Below are positions 11,641 through 21,920 of a stretch of DNA of 64,000 nucleotides, one piece after another. The notes beneath the pieces were generated by a model, which saw only the letters and a program-made list of their open reading frames with translations, was not told where the DNA came from and did no database searches. Each line of letters begins with the position of its first letter. Within the stretch, counting starts at the first letter, position 1. A program made the position numbers and the translations under genes. Source of the stretch: Rhyacichthys aspro (Eukaryota > Chordata > Actinopteri > Gobiiformes > Rhyacichthyidae); the NCBI GenBank assembly GCA_036850595.1, contig CM072161.1, positions 5,229,905 to 5,293,904 of the forward strand, read 5' to 3'.

Positions 11641-12905
11641 CAGGGACCCACTAAATTGTTGTGGCAATATTGCAACTGTTAACAGCCATAAAAAAATATA
11701 TATATGGTATTGCCTCCGTGATTTCTTGATGACAGGAGCTTGCGAAAAGCTTCAGCAACATACAGTACATCTTTTCCCGCATCAGCACTTCAAACTGCAC
11801 TTTGTAGCCTTTTATTTCACGCCGCTTGTTTTCTCCACCAAGAATCAAAGTGCAGACAGCGCTCGGGTGCTTTAAGGCGGCATAAAAGTCTTTGGAGTTA
11901 ATCATACTGGAAATGTCAGAAAGGCTACAGTCATAAAAGTCTTAGTTATCGGATCAGCTGTGGAGGAAGTTCAGAGAGAGTGTAGAAAAATGTGTTTCAC
12001 CTGCCAATAAGGGGCCTGTACTGAGAGCCACTGTAGTTATGAAAAACTGCAACTTCCATTTGAGATGATTCGGAACAAGGCTGACGAAACATAGGGACGA
12101 GTGTTCTTTTCTGCCGTGAGCTGCTCCGGTGTCAGCAGGGGCGCTCAGGCAGGTTAAATAACATGTCCTCCCGAGATGTAGGCACAGCCACCCAGGCACC
12201 ATTCACCCTGACACACCTGACCAGTTATGACCGGCCTTTCTCGGATAGAAATGTCAAGTCCGGTAAGCACTCTCCGCCGTCTCTCCCTCCCTCCTTTTTT
12301 TCCCTCTTAGCCTCTCCTTCCTTGTCATTCCCTTTCTGGAAGTTACACAAACACTGGCGGGTGCGTGCATGCTTGTACACACAAAAAGACACAAAAGAAG
12401 AAGCCCATTTGCCCTCGTCTCCCACAAGGTAGGTAAGACAAGGCATGTCATAACCGCACTTGTCAGTTCGGCACTAACCATGCTTGTCAGCGAGCCTGCC
12501 CTTGCTTCATTAAACAATCCTCGGCAGTGTAGGAGGCCGGGCTCCAGCGCTGCCCGGGCGGAGAGAGCGTTACGGGGGGAAGAAGGAGGAGGAGCGCGGC
12601 GGCTTGCAATAAAAAGCCTCTTTGTTTTTCCCCGAGCTTCTCCTTCTACATCGCGATTACATCTAAAGCTGCGGGTACTCGTGGGAACGCTCCTACCTGC
12701 AAATTCAAAACGGGAAGCATCAGCCTTGATTTGAATCGCTCTTCTCGTGTTTGTAATTTGTAAGGTAAAACTTTCAGACCTGCTTACCTCCCACGGATAT
12801 ACAGGTCCCTGGGTGATTGACTGCGCTCGCAAGATTCAGTCTTTGCTACACATGCAAGAGATTCGAGCTCCTCTTTGGAAATAGAAGCAGTGGGAGGATC
12901 TAAGT
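11641..12905. other. CpG-rich block, candidate cis-regulatory cluster
   Basis: G+C and CpG rise from about 11820 and peak at 12530-12600. A C/T-rich tract lies at 12280-12340. A 192-codon minus-strand frame (12254-12832) and a 121-codon plus-strand frame (12369-12734) overlap each other. Both are Arg/Ser/Ala-rich without domain features, so I treat the block as non-coding. Splice-like signals at 12309/12429 are listed separately. Confidence 0.35.
12311..12428 (+). other. Possible exon bounded by splice-like signals
   Basis: A long pyrimidine tract ending TTTCCCTCTTAG (AG at 12309-12310) is followed 118 bases later by CCCACAAG|GTAGGTAAG, a good donor. One forward frame stays open through all 118 bases, but the product is low-complexity (Lys- and Pro-rich) and unrecognised. 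It could be a lncRNA exon or chance. Confidence 0.15.
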
Positions 12906-13404
12906 AGAAGGATTTTAAGGATTTTTTTTTTTTTTTCCCCCAATACCTTGAATTACTTTGCAGAAATAATCGCATAATTCAATAGCATACCGCTAACTGA
13001 CAATATTATATGCTTACATTTGTTACTTCCTCAGAGCAGTACTGGGTCTTTTTCTCTATAGAAAGCGTGCACACCACATGTTTTATATTTTTTTTAAAGA
13101 TACATAACTGTGCCAGATATCGCTGGTATAGAGTTTATATAGATTAGCTATTTTTATGCTCCATACTGTTACATTGATGAATATTGGTAATTCTTTCCAC
13201 TAGTATCTCTTCTGTGTCAGCTTTGTGCCCCTTTTAGAGTAGCAAGAGTTTCATGTTTATATCCCAAACGAGTCTCTAATATGTTTTATTTTCAAAGAGC
13301 CACTCTTTCCTTAAGGCACTGGGTTGCTAGTGTGATCTATTACGCATGTGCCACACGAGCTAATTTTACAACAGGTCAAAAGTAAAGAGGTGGGAAAAAA
13401 AAAC
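12906..13404. other. AT-rich non-coding stretch
   Basis: AT-rich, with a T-run followed by a C-run at about 12921-12941. Nothing else supported. Confidence 0.5.
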
Positions 13405-13410
13405 CTGAAA

Positions 13411-13455
13411 TGAAAACTAAAAAGCGCATGGCTCATTTGCATAAATAAACACAAA
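13411..13455 (+). repeat. Local duplicate with octamer core, copy A
   Basis: This 45-base segment aligns without gaps to 15821-15865 with 38 matches. The shared core is CATGGCT-N-ATTTGCATAAAT, containing the POU octamer ATTTGCAT. It does not resemble a fish repeat I know. A duplicated regulatory element is the likeliest reading; a rare dispersed repeat is possible. Confidence 0.55.
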
Positions 13456-13787
13456 TGTTTGTCTCTGTTTACATCCATCCATCGCATGATAAAAACCCAC
13501 CTCACATATCAGCACTCGACCTTTTAGGATGAAACTAGACATAAGAAAAGGATTTAACAGTTGACTCCATAGCAGCCATATGGATGTTTGTTAGCTCAGT
13601 AGGTTAGATGTGTTACTGCTTTGTCTAAATGCTAATTGCAAAAAAAACAAAAAAACTAAAATTCTGTACGCACTTACATCTACTTTCATTTGTCAATTTT
13701 TGTCAAAATTTCAGTGCCTTAATATAAAAGTGTGTTACCACTAGCAGCTTCATTAAGGCTTCTTTGGTGAATATATTGAAATACATC
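13456..13787. other. AT-rich spacer between duplicated elements
   Basis: AT-rich non-coding DNA; nothing specific seen. Confidence 0.5.
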
Positions 13788-13875
13788 ATGTTTCAACGCT
13801 AAACATTTACATCAAAAATGATTTCAGTGAATTCCATAGAGATATTCATGTAATTGCCTTTTGCTGCTTCCGTGC
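13788..13875 (+). repeat. Tandemly duplicated non-coding element, copy A
   Basis: Shares an ordered series of words with 13950-14057: ATGTTT, CTAAA, ATTT, CATC, AATGATT, GT-AATT, TAATTGCCT and finally GCTTC(C/T)GTGC. About 36 of the first 50 bases match without gaps. The TAAT and AATGATT words suggest homeodomain sites. I infer an old tandem duplication of a regulatory element. Confidence 0.45.
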
Positions 13876-13949
13876 AAAAGTACAGTAGTAGTTTCTCTCT
13901 AGGCTTTTTTCCACAATATCTCGCCTGACTTTACTGCAATTAGACTATT

Positions 13950-14057
13950 ATGTTTTGACCCTAAATATTTGCATCCCTAATGATTCTGGTTAATTATATT
14001 ATCTCAATGATGTGCTTGTAATTTGTTAATTGCCTCCTCGTAGTGTTGCTTCTGTGC
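13950..14057 (+). repeat. Tandemly duplicated non-coding element, copy B
   Basis: Second copy of the segment at 13788-13875, about 162 bases downstream, with ATTTGCAT in place of ATTTACAT and a longer spacer before TTAATTGCCT. The gain of the octamer word in this copy is notable. It runs directly into the TAAT-rich block that follows. Confidence 0.45.
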
Positions 14058-14590
14058 CTCAGTGCTTCGGAGCGCTTCCAGATGGAGCTTGGTTATTCAC
14101 ATTGTTCCATGAAAAAGACCCTCTTTTAGCCGAAAAAGCAAAGCCATTTAAAAACAGAAAGAGACAGATTTCCATTATTAACATTGGAAGTTGGCGGGAA
14201 TTCATTGCATTTGCACACAGTAAATCTGCGCCCCCAATTTACTCCTCCATCAAATTACCCAAGAATGAGAAAGAATGATTGCGACGGAGGAAGCAAATGG
14301 GGATGAAAGAGGAAATGAGTAACTGGGGGTCTGTATGAACCCTTAATTTGGACGCAGGGCTGCTATGCTAATGGAGGCTGCAAATGAGCAAATTAGGCTC
14401 ACAATTTTGGTGATTAACAGCTCAACAGGCAGAAGGAGCTCACACAATGGCCACATCCAGCTTCTCATCTTCCTCCGCGCAGATAATGCTTTGGGTAAAC
14501 CAAGTCTAATTGAGATCCAGTGGAAGAGTTACAGATTACTAAACAAATTAGGGGAAGTGCTAATATGCAAGTTGGTCTGGGAGTAAAAGA
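14058..14590. other. TAAT-rich block, candidate conserved non-coding element
   Basis: A moderately GC-rich block full of homeodomain-type words, for example 'gctaatgg' near 14368, 'gcaaattagg' near 14389, 'tctaattgag' near 14505 and 'aaattagggg' near 14546. Open frames (82 and 73 codons) have no family features. The composition and motif density resemble vertebrate developmental enhancers; conservation is not testable here. Confidence 0.45.
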
Positions 14591-14639
14591 AGTTAACTTG
14601 TATGGATTACGCAATAAAAAGCTTTCTCGCAGTGGGATA

Positions 14640-15077
14640 AAAGAAAACAGTGCTAAATTGGAATGATGTTTTTAAAAGGTGGCAAAAAGTAAATATTAAA
14701 ATGTTTCGAATTATGTTATTAGCGGGAAAAAAAGGGTATTACTTGGAAATGGTTAACGGTAGAAACGCCAAAAAAGGAAAAATGGGCTGATGTAATGTAT
14801 GACATATATATTATGAAGAAGATGACATTCACAAAATTTATCATCAATTTTATCTGAAACATAATTTTTGGGATGCTCCCCTAGTTTGTTTTATGCTACT
14901 AATTTTGGTTTGTTTGTTTTCTACATGTTGCATTTGTTATTAAAAAAAAAAAAAAAAAAGAATGATGTGAGACAAGAGCATCATTTTGAATGTTTTTATG
15001 AGCTATTGTATTAATACAAGTATGTGTATGTTTCATGTTTTGCAACGTCAATAAAAAATAAATGATAAAAAAAAAGG
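14640..15077 (+). mobile_element. L1-type LINE 3' fragment (ORF2 C-terminus plus 3' UTR)
   Basis: Translation near 14713-14736 gives MLLAGKKG. After a one-base frame break, 14738-14833 gives ITWKWLTVETP, then KWADVMYDIYIMKKMTF. These match the end of L1-type ORF2 proteins, which carry LLAAGKKAIT followed by a Trp-Leu, Pro-rich stretch and a W...Y-I--M-K-TF segment. A 3' UTR-like stretch follows, with an 18-base poly(A) at 14942-14959, and the fragment ends 'gtcaataaaaaataaatgataaaaaaaaa'-like near 15048-15076, typical of L1 tails. It is a dead 5'-truncated copy. The reverse-transcriptase and endonuclease domains are absent. Confidence 0.75.
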
Positions 15078-15820
15078 TGGTTTAGGAAGGTTATTAGATC
15101 AAACTATATAAAAGGAAACGTATGGACCTATCAGCAAATCTGTGCAGCTAGAAAGTACACCGTCCCTGCTATCTGCACGTTCACATCTGTAAAGCAGTAT
15201 AAGTGAGCTCTAAAGGGCAACCCACACAACAGAAGCAGTTTGTGTGAGACTGTGACCGCTTCGCTGCATAATGCTCTCCCAGGGAGGCCTCACATTTTCA
15301 CCCCAGCTCTGCAGATCAGCTGATCCCAGACAAGTATTCTCTGTCCTACTCTACAAACTAGTCCATAGGTCATGCACAAAAGCAGATAGGTTTGTTCCTC
15401 TGGGCTGTAGTGTGGATGGTGGGGACACAAAATGAAAAAAAAAACCTGCTTGTTCTGTGCCATTTCAAATACGGACGGTATGACATGAACATTTGAGCCA
15501 ATATTTAGCAGTGTTGTCATGGCATTTATAGATTAGCACAGAAAGAAAAGGAATTGAATTTCTTTGTCTCTTTTCATTAAACTGAACTTTTCTCCAGGTG
15601 AGTCCCATTTAGGTTAAAGCAATGATATGCAGTATTTTTGAGAAAACCTACATTTATTATTGAAAAATCTCATTGATTTTGAGTCTGTAGCTCCCAGCCA
15701 GTAATAGCTCAATGAAGAAAGTCAAATACAAAATCCTGCATAATTTGCCTCAAACTGACAGCTGAGCAAAACCTAATGTGAAAAGCAATTAGCAGCGCAC
15801 TAGAAAAGTACATGTGAAAA
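15078..15820. other. Non-coding stretch
   Basis: Mixed-composition DNA between the L1 fragment and the second octamer element. No gene or repeat recognised. Confidence 0.5.
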
Positions 15821-15865
15821 TGAAACAAAAAAAGCACATGGCTAATTTGCATAAATCAGCACAAA
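15821..15865 (+). repeat. Local duplicate with octamer core, copy B
   Basis: Partner of 13411-13455 (38 of 45 bases identical, same orientation, 2410 bases apart). It reads CACATGGCTAATTTGCATAA around the octamer, gaining a TAAT overlap that copy A lacks. Direct upstream sequence also holds TAAT-like words ('agcaattagc' near 15784). Confidence 0.55.
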
Positions 15866-16375
15866 CACAGCATATTAAACTCACATTCATGTTTAAATGT
15901 TTGCACACGTCTAATATGTCATTGGCAACACTTCTAACGCCCCTCTTTCTACAGCCTGCGAGCACCTACAGTAACAAACACATATGGAAATAAGACAGAT
16001 TGGGAATTCAACTGAAAAACTTAACAAAATGAATATAGTTTGAAAATGTCAATGTGTGCAACCCCTCCAGCAGTTTTCAGTTTGTCTGCTCTTGGATATT
16101 GTACAGATACATAATGTTAGAGCTCCTTCATTAGATTCTATAGGTGTATTTTTAGCTACAATGTGTTATTTTAATGCAATGATAAACCACTGAAGACACA
16201 GTTCTAACTCATTTGTCTTTTTGTACAGCGCACCTTCTGCTTATCTAGTTGATAATTAGCTATGTATTATAAATGCAGAAACTATTTGCAGAAACTATTC
16301 GAAGCTCTTGCTCATAGTTCTGCTTTTGCATAATTAACAACATGGAGATGCAAAAACACCTTCTTACATCAGGAG
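15866..16375. other. AT-rich non-coding stretch
   Basis: AT-rich sequence; no feature supported. Confidence 0.5.
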
Positions 16376-17470
16376 CTGCAGTAGCGCTCATCAAAAGTCT
16401 CCTGTTGCACTGACTCCGTGTGAGCGCTTCACGAGTCGAGCTTCAGAGGCTGAAGGGTGAGATTTAAATAGGCGTTCAGATGGACAAACCCGACCGCTGC
16501 CTTTATCCGGTCGACTCTTCGGGCCCGAGGGCATGTTGTTTCCGATGAGCGGCTGTAGATGGTGAGACGTGACGGAGAGCTTGCCTCACGTTTTTAAAAA
16601 ATTGATCATCATAATGAAGATCTAACAGCGCCCGGGCTCCACACTCAATTTTCCCATCATGTCCTCTCCTGCCAAACATAAAGTTCTTTTTGGGGAATCA
16701 ATATTACCATCATGTGTTGCTCTATTGCATCATGATGCCTTCACTGATCATCTACAGGATCAAATCATAGTTTATAGTCACCACTTTGGAGGCTGAATTT
16801 AGGAAACGGATCCCCGCTGTGGCCTTTCCCTTGATCTCGGAATGAATTTACTTTAACATCGTCGGAAGTGCGTGCGTGACAGAGAGCATTGTTCCGACGC
16901 TCTCGCCTCATTTCCCGCTTTAATAAGTCGACTTTTTCCGGAGCATTTACGTGCACTGTTGAGACACAACAGAGCGGTGATTAGTATGCGATGGTGTTGT
17001 TGCTCATTTCCATTTGTTTGGAGCGACGCTGAACCTCCCGCAACTTTCAAAGCTTCAGCGGAGCATTTGAAAAGTACCTGGTGACTGGAGGCAAGCGCTC
17101 GACTGGTGCGGGAATAGCACGGAGAGTGCTCGAGCAAACCCCCCCCCCCACCCCCACCCCCTGTGAGTCTTCCACGCTCCCAGCTGTCAACACAAAAAAA
17201 CACTACTAGGTTTTACATGCTCTTACATATTTTATTGCAGCGAGTAAATGTCATGGCAAGTGTGAAAAAATAGAGATTTCACCCGAGGAGCGCTGTCAAC
17301 GGGGTGAGTCGGATGATTGGGATGTTGACGAGGGATGTTAAGTTGTTGATTCGTCTATTTTTTGTTTTGTTTCCCCCTCCGTAAGCGGGAATTTGCATAC
17401 CGACATTCATTTTCACTCTGTTTGCCAGATGATAATTAGTGCTGGTTTCTGAAGTATGTGGGAAAAAAAA
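16376..17470. other. CpG-rich block, candidate cis-regulatory cluster
   Basis: CpG-dense from 16420 to about 17120 (for example 'gactcttcgggcccgagg' near 16514). A C-run with single A interruptions at 17139-17161 could form unusual secondary structure. Another octamer-like ATTTGCAT lies near 17391. Open frames on both strands overlap and have no recognisable domains. Confidence 0.35.
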
Positions 17471-17489
17471 GAACACAATTGCAACCCTG

Positions 17490-17720
17490 ATGTGCCTCAG
17501 GATGAGAAATTATTGCAGAGTCAATATCATAACAAAAGATGGGAAAGTCATGGGAAATGGCGGCATCGATTGGTTCCTCGGGGCTAAATCCCGCCTGCTC
17601 AAACTCTTGATTCTTTGAACAGATGAGGCTCTTTGATTGAAGACATTAAATTTGTTTTTCACAGGATTTGGATAGTCTAATCTGCATTAGCGTTTTTAGC
17701 TGGCAAGAACAACACCTGCC
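17490..17720. other. Candidate conserved non-coding element with TCF/LEF-like words
   Basis: Dense in words such as 'ctttgattgaag' (17631) and 'ttctttgaac' (17610), resembling TCF/LEF sites (CTTTGAT/A), together with 'gtctaatctgcattagc' near 17677. No open frame of note. Function is inferred from motifs only. Confidence 0.35.
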
Positions 17721-18240
17721 CTAAACTTTCTCCAACAAAATCAAAGCTTCTAAACTTTCCTCTTTAGGTCAACTCTTTTTAAACCTAACCTCTGTTTTTG
17801 CACTTTTATTAGTTGTTTGCCACTCTTCTAATTTAGTTTTGTATTGCCGTTAAAATGTATTGTCTCAGTGTGGCTCAATGTTGTGTCATTGAAGCACCTG
17901 CGAGGACATCAGTATCTCCAAACATTTATGTTATTGTGTGGCTATTTGGAATATTTGGAAATAGATTTGAACTGTCGAAGCAAAAAACAAGGCTGTCACA
18001 AAGTAAGCTATAGCTACTGATGGCACCAGCCAGATAAGAAGTGCTAAACTACTTAGTTACTACTCTCGAAATGCAACCACCTACAAACTGAACACAGAAA
18101 ATTGACATGGGACTTCCAATAAAAGCCATAAGAACAAAATTGCAATGGATTCTCTGGTATCACTGATTTGATATTATAATTATTGATGTCTTTGTCTTGA
18201 TTTATACTGTAAGCTCATGTAGATATCATCTATATGTATG
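17721..18240. other. AT-rich non-coding stretch
   Basis: No gene, repeat or RNA recognised. Confidence 0.5.
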
Positions 18241-18332
18241 TGTCATTAATGCATTGTTAATTAAATATTTATTAATGCTCTACTACAACTCAATAGTGTG
18301 TAGTTATTGCTAGTTATAAAGTGTTACCCTAT
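18241..18332 (+). repeat. Interspersed repeat ending AAAGTGTTACCC, copy 1
   Basis: Reads 'cattaatgcattgttaatta', then 'attaatgctc', 'caatagtgtgtagttat' and ends 'ttataaagtgttaccct'. The reverse complement of 48212-48300 gives the same word order. Ends of this form are common in fish repeats thought to be non-autonomous DNA elements. The other end and a target-site duplication were not identified. Confidence 0.6.
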
Positions 18333-18700
18333 AAAGCATTATTGAGGGTCTCAGTTATACCTATTGGCTGGGCAGTTCATCTAAGAATATACACAAGTGA
18401 TAGTGTTTGAAAGAGAACTAAATTACTGAGCATTATTATAACTTTTTTGAGCGTGAGAAAATCGGAGCCAGTCTTATTAGAGCCTCTCCTCAGCATCAGC
18501 TTCTTAAACCCTGGTCCATTCATTTATTTTATGACTCACTCTGAGTGGGCTCAGCATGTGCACCTTATCTGAATAACTAAAGCAATATGATGAACACATG
18601 GAGCATGCCTATTATCCAATATTTGACTTTTTTCTAATTTTGAATCCCAATTACTTGATACTGTGCTTTCTTACATAACCACAGTGTGATTTCATTACAT
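18333..18700. other. AT-rich non-coding stretch
   Basis: Possible continuation of the repeat to about 18400, otherwise nothing seen. Confidence 0.45.
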
Positions 18701-19460
18701 TTTTGTCTTGCACTCAGCATATTCCCACTGTCACATCTTTAATTTTCCACTGCTACACAGCTCAGTCAGCTTTGGCACATGGGTGACACATTTTACCCAT
18801 GGGGTGCGTGTTGATTTGCAGCTTTTGGCCGCCCTTGCCCTATTCTCAGTGACGTCAGCAGCCGGCATGATTAAAACCCCGTGGCCTGACGTCTTTTACC
18901 AAATGAAGCCCTCCTCTTTTGCAGATGTGACACTTTCTTTCGTCAGTGGACGCTCATGTCACTCCGCTTAGACAGTAGAGTCCACTGTTACAAATCGTCG
19001 ATGTCTTTCCTGACATAGCTCCCGGTCAAAAAGTGAAGAGAGGAAAGGGTTAACCGTTTAAAAACATGGGACCCGTGGCATTTCTTATTCACGCGTTGCT
19101 TAACAGCAGCTGTTTGGTGAAGAAGGCTGATGACAAACGAGGCAGGCTCCCCACAAGAGTAGAAGGTCAGAGAGTGCCGATTGTTGATTGTGTTGTGTTT
19201 TCATTACGGCTGCTGTCTCATCAATCTACAAGCACTTCCCAAACTGATGTGGGCCCATTCACCCATTAGCATTCTGGGCTGATTTACTGGAAACATCTTT
19301 TACTGGAGCTAGTTTTGACAAAGGAGGTCATTTTTCATCACTGCTGTTCATTACGACGTCAGCTTTGTTTGGACTGCGTTGTCATCAGTGTCGCACCAGA
19401 CTGTGATGTGTCGGGGAGCAGGCTTTTAATTAGCTAACTCTACAAGCTGAGGTTATGTTT
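18701..19460. other. GC-richer block with CRE motifs, candidate regulatory element
   Basis: Contains a perfect palindromic cAMP-response-type site TGACGTCA at 18850-18857, a second TGACGTC near 18886 and ACGACGTCAGC near 19354. The block is CpG-rich around 18830-18970 and contains no coding-like frame. It could be an enhancer responsive to CREB/ATF factors. Confidence 0.4.
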
Positions 19461-19869
19461 GTTATCGCTTTTCTGCTTTGGTTCAGGATTCTGTCAAGAT
19501 GTTATGCTAATATTTTTGCAATCTAAATGACTGTATATGGGGAAGAACTGGCCAATTACTGTTCGTTTTGCGTTGATGAGGTATCAATGTAGTGTTTATG
19601 ATAAAAGGGTTTACTTTTCCTGTTTAATTGATGATATAATGGGTGCTCTGTGTCAACCCACCTGTGGTCGGAGTAGATGTTTGTGTCAAAACAGTTTCTG
19701 ATTAAACGCCTTTTGTAAATAGACAGCAAATAGAGGTGGTGGATGTCTCATAAAAAGAGACAGAAGCGTCAAGACAAGATCAGAGTTACATTTAAATTGC
19801 AATCACAACTTTTGTTTAGTATGGGGTGGATTGGCTCATCCATATTAAATGAATGCAATAGTGTCAGTG
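19461..19869. other. AT-rich non-coding stretch
   Basis: No feature supported. Confidence 0.5.
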
Positions 19870-19985
19870 TAATTCTCTGAGTGTTGGTCCATCGAGTATG
19901 TCCAAAGCATCTGGGACAGACTCCAACCATCAGCGAACTCTAACAGTAAGCCTTAGAAAATCAATGAATGAACACAACTGAACAA
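19870..19985 (+). repeat. 3' tail of a degenerate teleost interspersed repeat
   Basis: 'ctgggacagactccaaccat', then 'gaactctaacagtaagcctt' and 'agaaaatcaatgaatgaac' match the usual end of the CAGCAAGAAGGTT family (GGGA-AGGCTCCAG...GACCCTAA...AAGC...AGAAAATGAATGAATG). It directly precedes the head of another copy. Confidence 0.55.
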
Positions 19986-19989
19986 ACAT

Positions 19990-20200
19990 AGGTCAAACTA
20001 GTGCTCCTGCCTCACAGCAAGAAGGTTGCGGGTTAAATCCCCAGGTCGGCCTACTCTTTGTCTTTCTGTGAGGAGTCTTTTCTGTGTTACTGTCCAAGGA
20101 GTGACTAAGTGGAGTGAGTGAACTGGAGTGAGCTGTACCCTCCTCCAGGCCCAAAGCCACCGGGACGGGACTAAGTGGGAGTAAGATGAATGAATAAACG
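19990..20200 (+). repeat. Degenerate teleost interspersed repeat, second copy
   Basis: Begins 'agtgctcctgcctcacagca' then AGAAGGTTGCGGGTTAAATC, the hallmark head of the family, with 'tctttctgtgaggagtcttt' next. It ends in 'gactaagtgggagtaagat' and GAATGAATAA. The middle of the element is deleted. The head has tRNA B-box-like character (GGTT-AAATCC), but no cloverleaf can be drawn, so it is not a tRNA gene. Confidence 0.65.
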
Positions 20201-20555
20201 ATCTCTACTGGCTGTATAAACGTATACACACTTTGGAAATGGGAATGGGTTTAGTTTACATTGTTATATTTACTGATTTATATTCATTTTTACTATACAG
20301 CATATTTCCAGTTAATTACAGCGCTAACAAAGTCACACACTAGCCACTGGGTCATTAAATACAGTACTCCATGCAGTTTAATATGAAGTAATATTATCTG
20401 AACTACTGAGTCCCATTTCTTGCATTCATTCAAATGAGCCAGATTGATGTCTACTTCTAAGATCATTTGATTTTGCGGCCTTTATGATCAATACATTCAA
20501 ATACATTTGCCTCTCATGACTGACAGTTTACTTGAATGTGTTTTTATCATTTCTC
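20201..20555. other. AT-rich non-coding stretch
   Basis: No feature supported. Confidence 0.5.
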
Positions 20556-20830
20556 ATAACATTTGAGTGCCTTCAGGACGAAGTGAGAGACAGTCTTCCA
20601 GATGTCGGCGTCAGGATATGTTCACGTTCCGTAACTCTCCATAACTCCCACATCAAATACATTTATGCACGAGTTAGTGTGTCGGGGCGCGCGGGACGTG
20701 ATGGATGCCGTCGGACAGAGAGGTGCCAGCTCTGCCACATGGCATTAGGCTCACGAGGAGGAGTGCGGCGTATTGGGAGCTGCGACCGGGGCTACTGATC
20801 ACAGATATGATACTGGCTGTCACTGCATTA
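20556..20830. other. CpG-rich block, candidate conserved non-coding element
   Basis: CpG clusters at 20605-20700 and 20740-20800, with 'acatttatgcacgagttag' near 20659. Two overlapping open frames (88 and 110 codons) run through it, both without recognisable domains. Confidence 0.35.
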
Positions 20831-21605
20831 ACCCTGCTCTGGCCATTGTGCAGCCTGCAAGAGGACCACTACTCTATTTCCCTCTGCAGGATGTGCAAAA
20901 ATATGTTTCTAGAGCAATATCAAACAAAGGTGAATATGAAAATAGGTGATTATATCATTGCAGAGTGTTACTACGCACAGCAGCTGGATTCTCATGAGAT
21001 TTGCAGGTTCACAAACTCTAGTCACTTTCAAAGCTAAATTATTTCACTTGAAAAGCAGATGGTTTGGAGCAATTGTGTCAGTACTGGCATTTCTGAGCAT
21101 TTTTTTAGGTTTAATAACAATGCTACAGTGTATTTGCAGTATGAGCATTACACAAATGAGTTAGATAGCTAGATTGGCATAAATTTGAATCATCCAGCTT
21201 GTAGCATATAAACTGACTAACATGTATGTGCCGAGATTTAAATGAGTTTTAACCTCTGTGTTCCAAAAAAGAGAAAAGTTGTCATTTTGTTTGGTTATTA
21301 TACAGTTTTGCAGAGCGACCTTTCTTATATGTAGATAATATGTATAATATAAGTGTTTTTGGAAATGCTTTAGCTCCATGCAGTGGTCTGAGTGCCTGTT
21401 CTGTACTCCGCTCAGGCGCACTCTGATTAAACGCACTCTTTAAAATGCATACAAACTCTGTGTGGAGGCAATTATGCAAACACAAACAAGTCTACATGTG
21501 TTGTTCCTACATTTTAATACTAGGATAATTGAGTTTAAAGCTGCTCCAGGCCTTATTATTATGTTAACTAAGCTCACGTTATCATTGTAAATCACAATTT
21601 GGGCC
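20831..21605. other. AT-rich non-coding stretch
   Basis: AT-rich; short open frames on both strands without support. Nothing to annotate. Confidence 0.5.
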
Positions 21606-21920
21606 TTCAGTATGGAGCTGTGTCCCACTTCTCGCCGAGTTAGACGGAATACATTTGCCCAACCTAATTTCAGGTGTCTGCATCATCGGTGCACCTAAAC
21701 GCGTGTGTGCAAAGGAAGAAACTACACAGAAGAGAAGACAACACCTCGTTTTAAACAGCATGGTTTTGATGTCATCATGCACACTGCCACCCCGGGGGGC
21801 AGCTTACAGGAGGCAGCTCTGTGGGGCGCATTACTTACTCCCTAAATGTACCATCACGTCTCCTGCTGTACCAGAAAAACTAGCTCTTAGGCTGAGTTTT
21901 CACACAAGGTGCCTATGATT
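21606..21920. other. GC-richer block, candidate cis-regulatory element
   Basis: GC-rich for its neighbourhood, with CCACCCCGGGGGGCAGC at 21787-21803, a distant CTCF-like word with an inserted base. Frames on both strands are not protein-like. Confidence 0.3.

Noticed and set aside
12254..12832. 192-codon minus-strand open frame
   Set aside because: Arg/Ser/Ala-rich product without domains, overlapped by another long frame on the plus strand; explained by CpG-rich composition.
19990..20060. tRNA-like GGTT-AAATCC word
   Set aside because: No acceptor stem or anticodon arm can be drawn; it belongs to an interspersed repeat.
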